Source of the DNA: Oscillibacter sp. PC13
GTDB taxonomy: Bacteria > Bacillota > Clostridia > Oscillospirales > Oscillospiraceae
DNA length: 64,000 nt
Direction of reading: 5' to 3'
NCBI RefSeq assembly: GCF_900115635.1
Contig: NZ_FOXE01000001.1
Location: 1 to 64,000, forward strand
In this document: positions 7,654 through 16,991 of the stretch, piece after piece
How positions within the stretch are numbered: position 1 is the first letter of the stretch
How the letters are laid out: every line of letters begins with the position of its first letter
The notes under the pieces: model-generated
What the model was told of the DNA's origin: nothing
What the model saw: the letters and a program-made list of their open reading frames with translations, nothing else
The model's database searches: none
Position numbers and translations under genes: made by a program

Positions 7654-9075
7654 TCACGCCGCCTTCTTCAGGCTGCTGCCGTTGTAGCCGCCGCCAAAGA
7701 AGTAATTGAATAAGTCATAAGGATTGGTCGTTCCGCCGCCATAGGAATTGCTGTCATTTTGCTGGCTCTCCTGCTGGTTTTCCTGCGCAGAGGTCTGCTG
7801 TTCAGCCGGGAGGGAATCCCATGTCACTTCCACCGTGATCGGCTCCCCCTGCCGGTCAACGGCAAAGGTCGTGGTGTCGCCGGCTGCATACTGTTTCTTA
7901 ACAGCCGTCAGATCTTCCATGGTCGTAATTTCGGTGTCTCCTACCTTGGTGATCACATCTCCCATCCGGAGGCCTGCCTTATCCGCAGCGCTTCCCTCCT
8001 CAACGGAGTAGACGAAAACACCTTCCGTAATATCATAGCGGTATTGTGCCGCCATCTGTTCGCTCATAGAGCCGCCGGTGATGCCGAGATAGGGCTTATT
8101 GGTCACATAGCCGTTGGTCATAATGTCCTGGATCATGGCCAGCACGTCATTTATGGGGATTGCAAAACCCAGCCCCTCCACGGATTCGTTCGAATAGCTG
8201 GAGTACTTGGCAGAGACAATACCAACCACCTCGCCGTACTGGTTAAACAGCGGGCCGCCGGAGTTTCCGGGATTGATGGAGGTGTCCGTCTGGATCATGT
8301 TAAAGGGCGTGCCGTCCACGTTGATAGCCCGGTTCACACTGGAAACCATGCCGCCGCTCATGGAGAAGGTCAGTTCCCCCAGCGGATTGCCAATGGCCAG
8401 CACATGGTCGCCTACATTTAAGGTGTCACTCTTTCCAAGCGTCACTGGCTGCAGGTCTGCGGCATTTACCTTGATCACCGCAATGTCATAGTCCTCGTCG
8501 CCGCCGATAATCGTTGCGTCATAGGTGTCGCCGTTATACAGCGTTACCTTCACTGCGTTGGCCCCGTCAATCACATGGTGGTTGGTGACGATAAAGCCAT
8601 CGGTTGTCAGGATAAATCCGGAACCGGCAGATGCCGTCTGCACCGGCTGCCCAAAAATATTTGTGCCGGAGGTTCCGGTGGTGTTGATAGACACCACGCT
8701 GTTGACATTGGCGGCGTAAACCTCCGCGTCTGTCATCAGAGTCTTTCCATCCACTTGATTGATGGATACGCTGGTAGCCGGGCGGCCGCTCATATTGACA
8801 GTGGCCTCGTTTCCACTGCGGCTGGCCCCCCAAACGATCCCACCGCCCACAGCGCCGCCAAGCAGTGCACAGCACAGGGCCAAGGCCGTAATTTTCAGGC
8901 CAACTCGATTCTTTTTCACTGGCTTCATCTCCTGCACAGGCTGATGGTATCCGCCCTGCGCCTGATAGGCATTGATTTGAGCATCCACAGTGGCGCGGGC
9001 ATCGGCTTTTTCCGTAGTCTCACTGCCATCTTTCCGGTAGGTGTAGTGATACAGGTTGTTCTCATCGTTATACAT
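7654..9075 (-). CDS. htrA: HtrA/DegP-like membrane-anchored serine protease with PDZ domain
   Basis: 473 residues. A cytoplasmic N-terminal tail of about 58 residues precedes a membrane helix (about 60-83). The trypsin-like domain spans about 110-320 with the full triad H167 (TNHHV), D197 (DYDIAV) and S272 (GNSGGP). One PDZ domain follows (about 335-430, beginning PYLGITGG), then a Q/N/G-rich tail ending FFGGGYNGSSLKKAA. The family degrades or refolds misfolded proteins outside the membrane. The ATG has GGAGGAATCAATT upstream. It appears to be a single gene. Confidence 0.93.
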   Translation of the reverse strand: MYNDENNLYHYTYRKDGSETTEKADARATVDAQINAYQAQGGYHQPVQEMKPVKKNRVGLKITALALCCALLGGAVGGGIVWGASRSGNEATVNMSGRPATSVSINQVDGKTLMTDAEVYAANVNSVVSINTTGTSGTNIFGQPVQTASAGSGFILTTDGFIVTNHHVIDGANAVKVTLYNGDTYDATIIGGDEDYDIAVIKVNAADLQPVTLGKSDTLNVGDHVLAIGNPLGELTFSMSGGMVSSVNRAINVDGTPFNMIQTDTSINPGNSGGPLFNQYGEVVGIVSAKYSSYSNESVEGLGFAIPINDVLAMIQDIMTNGYVTNKPYLGITGGSMSEQMAAQYRYDITEGVFVYSVEEGSAADKAGLRMGDVITKVGDTEITTMEDLTAVKKQYAAGDTTTFAVDRQGEPITVEVTWDSLPAEQQTSAQENQQESQQNDSNSYGGGTTNPYDLFNYFFGGGYNGSSLKKAA

Positions 9076-9221
9076 AATTGATTCCTCCTATTATGTATCC
9101 CGTTCATCCGTTTGTTAGAACAAATGATACAGGTTATTTATGTCGGAAGTGTGACGATTGTGTGCCGGAATTTTTAATTTTGCCGGCCGGAGAAATTCGT
9201 CTTCTTTTCAAGGTCCTCTCC

Positions 9222-9250
9222 TTGAACCTTTGGCTGAAGTATAGTATTCT
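9222..9250 (+). promoter_or_regulatory. Sigma-A promoter for the FAD-dehydrogenase operon
   Basis: TTGAAC (9222-9227), 17-nt spacer, TATTCT (9245-9250), just upstream of the start region. Confidence 0.55.
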
Positions 9251-9276
9251 TATCTTAAAAGCGTCTGAAAGGAACT

Positions 9277-10893
9277 TTGAATAAGTTGTTAAGAATTGAA
9301 AACATCAAGCTTTCACCCGAGGCCGATATGTCCGCTCTCGCCGCTGAAGCCGCCCGCATTCTGAAGATTCGGGAAAAGGAGCTTCTCTCTTTTCGAATTC
9401 TCCGCCGCAGTGTAGATGCCCGGGACGGTGTCTTCCGGGTATACACGGTGGAGGCCTCTGTCAAAGAGGAACGTGCTGTTCTGAAGCGCTGTCACAGCAA
9501 AAAAGTCTCCCTTTCGGAGGCAAAACCCGGCTATACGCCGCCGGCCCTCCTGCCTGCGCCGGAAATTCCACCAGTGGTGGTGGGAGCCGGGCCGGCAGGC
9601 CTGTTTGCCGCACTTATCCTGGCACAGTCAGGCCTTCGACCCATTCTGCTGGAGCGCGGCCGGAGTGTGGAGGCACGGAAGGCCGATGTGGAATCCTTCT
9701 GGCGAACCGGCGTGCTGGATCCGTCCAGCAACGTCCAGTTCGGCGAGGGCGGCGCCGGGGCCTTTTCTGACGGGAAGCTGAATACCGGCACAAAAGATGT
9801 CCGCCACCGCTGGATTCTGGAAACGCTGGTGTCCTGCGGCGCACCGGAGGACATTCTGATGGATGCAAAGCCCCATGTGGGCACCGATATGCTGCACATC
9901 GCTCTGGTCAACCTGCGGAAAAGGCTGCTGGAGCTGAGTACGGATATCCGCTTTGAAAGCCAGTTGACGGATTTGAATATTCAAGAGGGGTGTCTTGCCG
10001 GGATCACCGTGACAGGCCCCCGGGGCACTTATTCCATTCCCTGCCGCCGAATGGTACTGTGTCCCGGCCACTCTGCCCGGGACACCTTTGCCATGCTGCA
10101 CGAAAGAACTGTCACCATGGAAGCCAAGCCCTTTGCCGTAGGTGTCCGGATTGAACACCGGCAAAAAGAAATCGACGCCGCCCAGTACAAGCAGTATGCC
10201 GGGCACCTCGGTCTTCCCGCGGCGTCTTATAAGCTGTCCTGCCATCTGCCTGGCGGCCGATCTGCCTTCTCCTTCTGTGTCTGCCCCGGCGGAGAGGTGG
10301 TTGCCGCCGCTTCCGAGGCCGGCCGGGTCGTAACCAACGGCATGAGCGAATTTGCCCGGGACAAGGAGAATATCAATGGTGCCCTGCTGGTAAATGTGAC
10401 ACCGGAGGATTTTGGCGGCGACCGGAATCCACTGGCGGGCATCGCCTTCCAGCGCCGTCTGGAGGAGGCGGCCTTTTCTCTTGGCGGCGGCGGATATGCC
10501 GCCCCCTGCCAGCGGGTGGAGGACTTTCTGGCCGGCCGGCCCTCCACCGGGCCGGGCAGCGTCCATCCCAGCTACCGGCCAGCTGTCGCTTGGGCGGATC
10601 TGCACCAGTGCCTGCCTCCGTTTGTGGCAGATAGCCTTGCAGAGGCTTTGCCCATACTGGGGCGGAAGCTCCAGGGATACGACAGTCCGGACGCCCTGCT
10701 GACAGCTGTAGAGAGCCGCAGTTCCTCTCCGGTCCGCATCCCGCGGGATGCAGACGGCCAATCGTCTGTTCGCGGCCTTTATCCCTGCGGTGAGGGGGCC
10801 GGATATGCCGGCGGTATTTTGTCTGCCGCTGCGGACGGAATGCGGGCTGCGGAACAAATCTGTTCATTTTTTAAAGGAGGTTCCTGTCTATGA
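9277..10893 (+). CDS. Uncharacterised FAD-dependent dehydrogenase (COG2509 type)
   Basis: 538 residues. A small N-terminal domain (about 1-85) precedes a Rossmann FAD-binding motif (VVVGAGPAGLFAALILAQSG, about 99-118) with an acidic strand end (LLERG). The later segment NVQFGEGGAGAFSDGKLNTG and a C-terminal FAD closure (GLYPCGEGAGYAGGILSAAA) are family signatures. The reaction is unknown. The start is either TTG 9277, very close to GAAAGGA, or TTG 9286, 12 nt away; no ATG is available. The next gene overlaps by 4 nt (ATGA), so the two are coupled. Confidence 0.85.
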   Translation: MNKLLRIENIKLSPEADMSALAAEAARILKIREKELLSFRILRRSVDARDGVFRVYTVEASVKEERAVLKRCHSKKVSLSEAKPGYTPPALLPAPEIPPVVVGAGPAGLFAALILAQSGLRPILLERGRSVEARKADVESFWRTGVLDPSSNVQFGEGGAGAFSDGKLNTGTKDVRHRWILETLVSCGAPEDILMDAKPHVGTDMLHIALVNLRKRLLELSTDIRFESQLTDLNIQEGCLAGITVTGPRGTYSIPCRRMVLCPGHSARDTFAMLHERTVTMEAKPFAVGVRIEHRQKEIDAAQYKQYAGHLGLPAASYKLSCHLPGGRSAFSFCVCPGGEVVAAASEAGRVVTNGMSEFARDKENINGALLVNVTPEDFGGDRNPLAGIAFQRRLEEAAFSLGGGGYAAPCQRVEDFLAGRPSTGPGSVHPSYRPAVAWADLHQCLPPFVADSLAEALPILGRKLQGYDSPDALLTAVESRSSSPVRIPRDADGQSSVRGLYPCGEGAGYAGGILSAAADGMRAAEQICSFFKGGSCL

Positions 10894-11873
10894 GCCGAAA
10901 CATTTGTGTCTATCTCAATTTTCTTACGGAGGCCCACCGGGAAAAAATTCAAAAGGCCGCTGCCCGTGCAGGATTTCAGGTTCGTTTTTTTGTCAAGGGC
11001 CAGTTTGAAGCGGCCCGGGACTGGGTTCAGACGTGCGAAATCCTGTATTCCAATTCGCCCCGCCTGCTGAAAGCCTCTCCTGCTGCGCTGCGGTGGTACT
11101 GCTGCTCCTCCGCCGGAGTAGATCCCTATTGCAGGGATGTCAGCCTCTTCCCCACCCCTGACTGCATGCTGACCAATTCCAACGTCTACGGCGCCACAAT
11201 TGCGGAGCATGTGGTGATGGTACTGCTGATGATGCTGCGCCGGATGCCGGAGTATGAGAAGATAATGGCCGGCCGCAGCTGGTCCCCCTCAGATCCCCTT
11301 TCCCCCATCCGCTCCATCCGGGACAATACGTTCACCATTCTTGGCACCGGCGACATCGGCAGTCACGTGGCCAGCAGCCTGAAGGGACTGGGCGCTGCTA
11401 AAGTCACCGGCCTTTGCCGCAGCGGGTACTCCTCCAATCCCGTTTGGGATGAGGTGCTCCCCATCAGCGCACTGGATGACGTTTTGCCCCGGACAAAAAA
11501 TCTGGTGATGGCCCTGCCAAGTACACCAGAAACGGTTGGCATTCTGAGCCGGGCACGCATTGCCCGCCTGCCTTCGGACGCCTATCTCGTTAATGTGGGC
11601 CGCGGTACAGCCATTGACCAGGAGGCCCTGGCGGATGCGCTGAACAGCGGCGCTCTGGCTGGAGCCGCTCTGGACGTAATGGTGCCGGAGCCGCTGCCTC
11701 AGGATCATCCTCTATGGGAAACCAAAAACCTGATTTTAACACCTCATGTCTCCGGGAACATGACGCTGGGCTACACCTGCGACGCCAATGTGGACGCCTT
11801 TTGTGCCGATCTGGAAAACTATGCAGCGGGCCGCCCCCTGGCAGGATTGGTAGACCGCAGCCGCGGATATTGA
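10890..11873 (+). CDS. D-isomer-specific 2-hydroxyacid dehydrogenase family protein
   Basis: 327 residues. The NAD-binding core holds GTGDIGSHVASSLKGLG. The catalytic set is visible: Arg in VNVGRGT, Glu in MVPEPLP, and His in LTPHVSG. The N-terminal domain is divergent. The likely reaction is NAD(P)H-dependent interconversion of a 2-oxo acid and a D-2-hydroxy acid; the substrate is unknown. It is translationally coupled (ATGA) to the upstream FAD enzyme and followed 36 nt later by an iron alcohol dehydrogenase, suggesting a three-gene redox operon. Confidence 0.88.
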   Translation: MSRNICVYLNFLTEAHREKIQKAAARAGFQVRFFVKGQFEAARDWVQTCEILYSNSPRLLKASPAALRWYCCSSAGVDPYCRDVSLFPTPDCMLTNSNVYGATIAEHVVMVLLMMLRRMPEYEKIMAGRSWSPSDPLSPIRSIRDNTFTILGTGDIGSHVASSLKGLGAAKVTGLCRSGYSSNPVWDEVLPISALDDVLPRTKNLVMALPSTPETVGILSRARIARLPSDAYLVNVGRGTAIDQEALADALNSGALAGAALDVMVPEPLPQDHPLWETKNLILTPHVSGNMTLGYTCDANVDAFCADLENYAAGRPLAGLVDRSRGY

Positions 11874-11909
11874 TTTCAGTGATTGAGTGAATAGAAACGA
11901 GGTTTCTGC

Positions 11910-13112
11910 ATGAACGCATTTACATTTTACTCTCCCACTCTGTTCGCCTTTGGTGACGGAGAAGAGAACCGTACCGGTGAACTGGTCCGTCGGTTCGGCG
12001 GCACAAAAGTGCTTTTGATCTACGGCGGCGGTTCTGTAAAGCGCAACGGTGCCTATGACGCCGTGATATCCTCTCTGAAGAATGCAGGCCTTCCCTGGCT
12101 GGAGTTGTCCGGTATCCAGGCCAATCCCCGCAGCGGCAAGGTCTATGAAGGTATTGATCTGGTTCGGAAGGAGGGTGCAGATTTCCTGCTGGCTCTGGGC
12201 GGCGGCAGTGTCATCGACACTGCCAAGGCCATCGGCGTGGGCGGGGTGTATGATGGGGACTTCTGGGATTACTTCACCGGAACGGCTCCTACCATCACAG
12301 ATACCATTCCGGTCGGCGTGGTGCTGACCATTTCTGCGGCTGGCAGCGAAGGATCGAATAGCTGCGTCATCACACTGGAGGACGGCAATAAAAAGTGGTC
12401 TATGCAGAAGCAGGATATTGTCCGTCCCAAATTCGCGGTGATGAATCCCCGGTTTACCTGCTCTCTGCCTCCCTATCAAACCGCCAGCGGCGCCGTGGAC
12501 ATGTTTGCCCATGTCTGTGAGCGATATTTTACCAACACGCCGGATGTCGCACTGACAGACCGGCTGTGTGAGGCGCTGTTCCAAACCATTCTGGACGCTG
12601 CCCCTAAGGCACTGGCCGCTCCGGACTGCTATGCCGCCCGGGCGGATTTGATGTGGGCCGGTATGCTGGCCCACAACAATCTCTGCGGCACTGGCCGCGT
12701 TCAGGATTGGGCCAGCCACCAGATTGAACACGAGCTCTCCGCCTTTTACGACTGTGCCCACGGCGCAGGCTTGGCCGTAATCCTACCCGCTTGGATGCGG
12801 TATGTGCTGCCTCATAATCCCCTGCGCTTCGCTCAGTTTGCGGTCCGAGTTTTTCACTGTGAGATGGACTTTTCCCATCCGGAGGACACCGCCCTTGAGG
12901 GGATTCGCCGCATGACTGCCTTCTTCCGCTCTCTTGGAATGCCCACCACACTCGGGGAAATCGGCGCCGCCGTTTCAGATATTCCCGCCATGGTAGCCCA
13001 TCGCGGAGAAAAGGCCGATGGCTTTCCGTTCGGTGGTTTCGTCAAAATCGGGCCTGAGGAAATGCGGGCCATTTTAGAACTTGCCGCGGAACCCATTTCT
13101 TCGGTATCATAA
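11910..13112 (+). CDS. Iron-containing alcohol dehydrogenase (BdhA/YqhD type)
   Basis: 400 residues. GGGSVIDTAKAIG is the nucleotide-binding GGGS motif. Metal ligands fit the family: Asp and His of AVDMFAH, His of HQIEHELSA and His of DCAHGAGLA. The family reduces aldehydes to alcohols with NAD(P)H; butanol/YqhD-type members share the HxxxHELS and HGxxL pattern seen here. The ATG has GAGG 8 nt upstream. It is probably an NADPH-dependent aldehyde reductase disposing of fermentation aldehydes; the exact substrate cannot be read. It ends at a bidirectional terminator. Confidence 0.9.
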   Translation: MNAFTFYSPTLFAFGDGEENRTGELVRRFGGTKVLLIYGGGSVKRNGAYDAVISSLKNAGLPWLELSGIQANPRSGKVYEGIDLVRKEGADFLLALGGGSVIDTAKAIGVGGVYDGDFWDYFTGTAPTITDTIPVGVVLTISAAGSEGSNSCVITLEDGNKKWSMQKQDIVRPKFAVMNPRFTCSLPPYQTASGAVDMFAHVCERYFTNTPDVALTDRLCEALFQTILDAAPKALAAPDCYAARADLMWAGMLAHNNLCGTGRVQDWASHQIEHELSAFYDCAHGAGLAVILPAWMRYVLPHNPLRFAQFAVRVFHCEMDFSHPEDTALEGIRRMTAFFRSLGMPTTLGEIGAAVSDIPAMVAHRGEKADGFPFGGFVKIGPEEMRAILELAAEPISSVS

Positions 13113-13140
13113 AAAGAGAGCCATTCGGCTCTCTTTTTTG
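13111..13140. terminator. Bidirectional terminator
   Basis: AAAGAGAGCC / GGCTCTCTTT with an ATTC loop and T/A runs on both sides, between convergent genes. Confidence 0.85.
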
Positions 13141-13146
13141 ATCGCT

Positions 13147-14496
13147 TTATTCGGAAAGGCCCATGGTCTCCCACCGGTGCCCAAGAAATCTGGGGATAAA
13201 TAGGGCCGCCCGGAGAATCCAGTCGAAAAACATGGAAATCCAAATGCCCAGAACACCAAAGCCCAAATACCGGCCCAGCAGAATTCCCAGCCCCACCCGC
13301 AGCGTCCACATGGAGATCGTGGAGCCAATCATGGTGTAACGGGCATCTCCAGCGGCCCGGAGAGCCTGAGGAAGCGTGAAGGCCATCGGCCAAATCACAA
13401 TGCCGAAGAGGCCATGAAGCCAGATAATCTGCCGGGCATACTCCGTGGCCTCCTCAGACACGTTATATAGTTTTAAAATCCAGGGCAGTGCCGCGAAACT
13501 CAGCAAAATAATACCCGTCATATAAATGTAGGTGCTCTTCAGCAGCTTTTTTGCATAATACCGGGCCTTTTCATAGTCTCCTGCCCCTACGCACCGGGAA
13601 ACGACCGTCACCATCGCCAGGCCCAGTGCCAGGCCGGGAACACACTGAAAGCCAGCAATGGTATTGCCGATGGCGTTCGCGGCGATGGAATTCGTCCCCA
13701 GCACCGATACTGTGGACAGAAGCAGGATTTTCCCCAACTGGAACATACTGCTCTCAAGGCCGTTTGGAATGCCGAACCGCAAAATATTTTTCACCATATA
13801 GCGATCGTGATGGAATGTGAATTGCCGGATCCGAATGGTCAAATTCGGTCTCCGCAGCAAAATCACCATCGCCGCTGCTGCAATAACCCGGGACACCAGC
13901 GTTGGAATCGCCACGCCCTCCACGCCTCGGTGGAGGCCAAAAATCAAAATCCCGTTTCCAACCACATTGACCACATTCATCAGGGCGGATACCCACATGG
14001 AAATTCCTGAGTTCCCCATAACACGGAACAGTGCCGCCCCCGCGCTGTAAATGGCCAGAAATGGCGTGGATGCCTCCACAATTACATAATACGTGTTGGC
14101 GTAGGCAGCCACGTCCGCTTCCACCTGTCCAAAAACCACCCCAAGAATAAAGTCTTTCCACAGGTACAGCAGAACGGTCACCAGCAAAGACACCTCTCCC
14201 ATAAACAGCAGAATCTGCTGTCCGGAGCGGCCTGCCTTCTCCATTTCCCGGCGGCCCAGATACTGGCCCGCAATGACAGCGCCGCCGGTTGCCAGCGCCG
14301 CAAACGCATTCATCAGCAAGACATTCACCGTATCTACCAGGGACACAGCGGAAATTGCCGCAGCCCCCACTTGGGCCACCATCAGCGAATCTGCCAAACC
14401 GACGGTAATCGCCAGCAGCTGTTCAATTACCAGCGGAATCATCAAGCGGCGCAAATCCTCCCTGCTGAATTCCACGGTCAGTTGCTTTGTCTCCAT
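13147..14496 (-). CDS. MATE-family efflux transporter
   Basis: 449 residues with about 12 hydrophobic helices in two related halves. MATE-type segments include an N-terminal helix (LMIPLVIEQLLAITVGLADS), GAAAISAVSLVDTVN, and the repeated motif in the second half (LGTNSIAANAIGNTIAGFQ). These pumps expel drugs or metabolites using a Na+ or H+ gradient. It lies 39 nt downstream of an AraC regulator on the same strand, so the two may be one unit. The substrate cannot be inferred. Confidence 0.9.
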   Translation of the reverse strand: METKQLTVEFSREDLRRLMIPLVIEQLLAITVGLADSLMVAQVGAAAISAVSLVDTVNVLLMNAFAALATGGAVIAGQYLGRREMEKAGRSGQQILLFMGEVSLLVTVLLYLWKDFILGVVFGQVEADVAAYANTYYVIVEASTPFLAIYSAGAALFRVMGNSGISMWVSALMNVVNVVGNGILIFGLHRGVEGVAIPTLVSRVIAAAAMVILLRRPNLTIRIRQFTFHHDRYMVKNILRFGIPNGLESSMFQLGKILLLSTVSVLGTNSIAANAIGNTIAGFQCVPGLALGLAMVTVVSRCVGAGDYEKARYYAKKLLKSTYIYMTGIILLSFAALPWILKLYNVSEEATEYARQIIWLHGLFGIVIWPMAFTLPQALRAAGDARYTMIGSTISMWTLRVGLGILLGRYLGFGVLGIWISMFFDWILRAALFIPRFLGHRWETMGLSE

Positions 14497-14535
14497 ATCG
14501 TAATGCTTTCTCCCTTTCTCTTCCGTCTTTCCGTA

Positions 14536-15384
14536 TCACCGGAACTCCCGCGGGCTCATATGGAATGTATTCTGAAATGTCCGCAGGAACGTGGAGTACT
14601 CTGCAAATCCCGCCTCCTCCGCAGCCTTCATCACCGGCATGCCGCTGCGGATCAGCTCCCCGGCCAGCAGCAGGCGCTTCTGGCTGATGTAGCGGTGAAT
14701 CGTAAAGCCGGTGACCTCCTTGAAGCGGTGCATCAGGTAGTACCGGCTCAAATAAAATTTCCCCGCCAGGACATCCACCGTCAGTTCCTCCTGCAGATGT
14801 TCTCCAATGTAGCGCAGGATTTCCTCCATTTTGGGATCCAGCCGGTAGCTGTCTGTCTCCTCCTGAGCTGTACGATCCTGCAGAATGTCCCGGTTTACCT
14901 GAATCAGCAGCTGCTGGCACAGCGTATCCGCCATGCGGGGTGCGCCAAACTCTCCGGAGTGCAGCGCCTCCTCCAGCCGCTGGAGAATCCCCATATACTG
15001 CAGCCGCTGCTCTGCGCCGAACCGCAGCAGGTGAAACCCCCGTGCACTGGCAGTTGAAAAGCAGGTGCTCAGTTCCTCACCCGGATCACTGCGGCTTGTC
15101 AGCCACTCCCGCCCCAGCCAGATCACAACCCGTTCATAGGGCTCTGTTGGGTCAATGATAGGCCGGTGAATCAAATTGTGCTGTACCAAGAGCAAATCCC
15201 AAGGCTGCAGGAAATAGGTAACACCCTCCACCACATACGTGACTTTGCCCCGCAGCAGCAGAATCAGCTTGTCAAATTCATGATAGTGGTAATCCAGCTT
15301 TTGTGCACGGCTGTCCTTCAGATGGAACAGGCGAAAATTCTCCTTCAGGTAGCCCCGTTTACCGGCTTCACTTTGATCCAGCAC
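14536..15384 (-). CDS. AraC-family transcriptional regulator
   Basis: 282 residues. The N-terminal cupin/AraC-binding domain (about 15-110) contains the H-Y-H-E-F-D signature around residue 33. The C-terminal double helix-turn-helix (about 185-282) includes LAGKFYLSRYYLMHRFKEVT and AAEEAGFAEYSTFLRTFQNT, ending in the usual SPREFR. The start is a GTG at 15384 with GGGAGG 5-6 nt upstream. It precedes the MATE gene and probably controls it in response to a small ligand; the ligand is unknown. Confidence 0.88.
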   Translation of the reverse strand: MLDQSEAGKRGYLKENFRLFHLKDSRAQKLDYHYHEFDKLILLLRGKVTYVVEGVTYFLQPWDLLLVQHNLIHRPIIDPTEPYERVVIWLGREWLTSRSDPGEELSTCFSTASARGFHLLRFGAEQRLQYMGILQRLEEALHSGEFGAPRMADTLCQQLLIQVNRDILQDRTAQEETDSYRLDPKMEEILRYIGEHLQEELTVDVLAGKFYLSRYYLMHRFKEVTGFTIHRYISQKRLLLAGELIRSGMPVMKAAEEAGFAEYSTFLRTFQNTFHMSPREFR

Positions 15385-15528
15385 ACCCGCACCTCCCGTC
15401 TTACTCGTTTAAATAATTTATCTTATCGCACTTTTTATGATTTCTCAACCGGGATTTCGCACAAAGCCGCAAAGAGGCTTGCATTTCTTTTGTGCCCAAA
15501 TCATGCCGATGGAGAAGCAATTTCCAGA

Positions 15529-15557
15529 TTGCCTTTACTGCCGTTATTTGTTATACT
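15529..15557 (+). promoter_or_regulatory. Sigma-A promoter of thyA-folA
   Basis: TTGCCT (15529-15534), 17-nt spacer, TATACT (15552-15557). Confidence 0.6.
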
Positions 15558-15594
15558 ATTTATTTGAAAAATTCGAATATGAGGGGGCCCTGCC

Positions 15595-16425
15595 ATGAGT
15601 CGCGCTGATATGCTCTTTCTGCAAAACTGCCGGGAAATCCTGGATCACGGTGTCTGGGATACCGATCAATCCGTCCGTCCCCGCTGGGAGGATGGATCTC
15701 CCGCGCACACCATAAAAAAGTTCGGTATCATCAACCGCTATGATCTACAGGAAGAATTTCCCATTCTGACGCTTCGCCGTACCTATTGGAAGACCGCGGT
15801 GGACGAACTTCTGTGGATTTGGCAGAAGAAGTCCAATAATATCCATGACTTGAACGGCCACATCTGGGATCAGTGGGCGGATGCCAACGGATCCATCGGC
15901 AAGGCCTATGGCTATCAGCTGGGTGTCAAGCACCACTATCCGGAGGGAGACATGGACCAGGTGGACCGGGTGCTGTATGATTTGAAGCATCATCCGGCCA
16001 GCCGGCGCATTCTCACCAATATTTATAATTTTTCGGATCTCTCGGAGATGAATCTGTATCCATGCGCATACTCCATGACGTTCAATGTCTCCGGCAATGT
16101 CCTTAACGCCATTTTGAACCAGCGGAGCCAGGACATGCTGGCGGCCAACAACTGGAACGTGGTGCAGTACGCGGTGCTGGTCCACATGTTTGCCCAGGTC
16201 AGCGGCCTGGTGCCGGGCGAGCTTGTTCACGTCATTGCCGACGCCCATATCTATGACCGACACGTACCCATTATTGAAAAAATTCTGGAGCAGACGCCTT
16301 CCCCCGCGCCAAAGTTCTCTGTGGATCCCTCCGTCACGGATTTTTACAGCTTTACCCGTGACAGTTTTTCTCTGGACGGCTATACCCCGGCCCCTTTCCA
16401 GGATAAGATTCCCATTGCGGTGTAA
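15595..16425 (+). CDS. thyA: Thymidylate synthase
   Basis: 276 residues. It methylates dUMP to dTMP using methylene-tetrahydrofolate. The catalytic cysteine is C157 in LYPCAYS, and the phosphate-binding QRSQD motif is at 176-180. Ala follows the catalytic Cys instead of the His found in the E. coli type (PCH), as in a divergent subset of ThyA proteins. The ATG has AGGGGG upstream. folA follows after 12 nt, which makes sense because ThyA converts the cofactor to dihydrofolate. Confidence 0.93.
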   Translation: MSRADMLFLQNCREILDHGVWDTDQSVRPRWEDGSPAHTIKKFGIINRYDLQEEFPILTLRRTYWKTAVDELLWIWQKKSNNIHDLNGHIWDQWADANGSIGKAYGYQLGVKHHYPEGDMDQVDRVLYDLKHHPASRRILTNIYNFSDLSEMNLYPCAYSMTFNVSGNVLNAILNQRSQDMLAANNWNVVQYAVLVHMFAQVSGLVPGELVHVIADAHIYDRHVPIIEKILEQTPSPAPKFSVDPSVTDFYSFTRDSFSLDGYTPAPFQDKIPIAV

Positions 16426-16437
16426 GGAGTCTTTGCC

Positions 16438-16935
16438 ATGAATGCGATTGTAGTGGTCGACCAAAACTGGGCGATTGGCAGGGATAATGGCCTGTTGTTC
16501 TCTCTGCCCACGGACATGAAGCGGTTCCGCTCTCTGACAACAAGCGGCACTGTCATTCTGGGCCGCAAGACTTTGGATTCCTTCCCCGGAGGAAAGCCGC
16601 TGCCAAAACGGCGGAACATCGTGATCACCCGGGATCCCGCTTTTCGGCGGGAGGGGGCCGAAGCAGTGTCCACGCCGGAGGATGCCCTGCAAGCCACGGA
16701 AGCACTTCTCTCCGATTCCGTATGGGTGATCGGCGGTGCCAGTATCTACACCGCCCTTCTGGAGCGCTGCAAACGGGTTTACCTCACAAAAGTAGATGCC
16801 GCCGCGGAAAATCCGGATGCGTTTTTTCCGAATCTGGACAAGCTGCCGGGCTGGACGGTGGAGCATGTCAGCGAGCCAGTGGAGGAAAATGGGTATACAT
16901 ACCGATTTGTAGACTACATCAATCGAGAGCTGTAG
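16438..16935 (+). CDS. folA: Dihydrofolate reductase
   Basis: 165 residues, the standard length. Motifs: N-terminal AIVVVDQNWAIGRDNGLLF, with the substrate Asp/Glu region LPTDMKRFR, GTVILGRKTLDSFP for NADPH, and VIGGASIY near the end. It reduces dihydrofolate made by ThyA to tetrahydrofolate. The ATG follows AAGGAG by 8 nt, 12 nt after thyA, so they are one operon closed by a clear terminator. Confidence 0.95.
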   Translation: MNAIVVVDQNWAIGRDNGLLFSLPTDMKRFRSLTTSGTVILGRKTLDSFPGGKPLPKRRNIVITRDPAFRREGAEAVSTPEDALQATEALLSDSVWVIGGASIYTALLERCKRVYLTKVDAAAENPDAFFPNLDKLPGWTVEHVSEPVEENGYTYRFVDYINREL

Positions 16936-16950
16936 CTTCCTTGTATCTTA

Positions 16951-16990
16951 AAAAGGACCTGCGCAGATTGATTGCGCAGGTCCTCTTTGT
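16951..16990. terminator. Bidirectional terminator between folA and malQ
   Basis: AAAGGACCTGCGCA pairs with TGCGCAGGTCCTCTTT across a 7-nt loop, between convergent genes. Confidence 0.8.
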
Positions 16991-16991
16991 G

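Noticed and set aside
7490..7700. Small plus-strand gene downstream of the GNAT promoter
   Set aside because: It overlaps the end of htrA, has a Cys/Arg-rich low-complexity product and no ribosome site.
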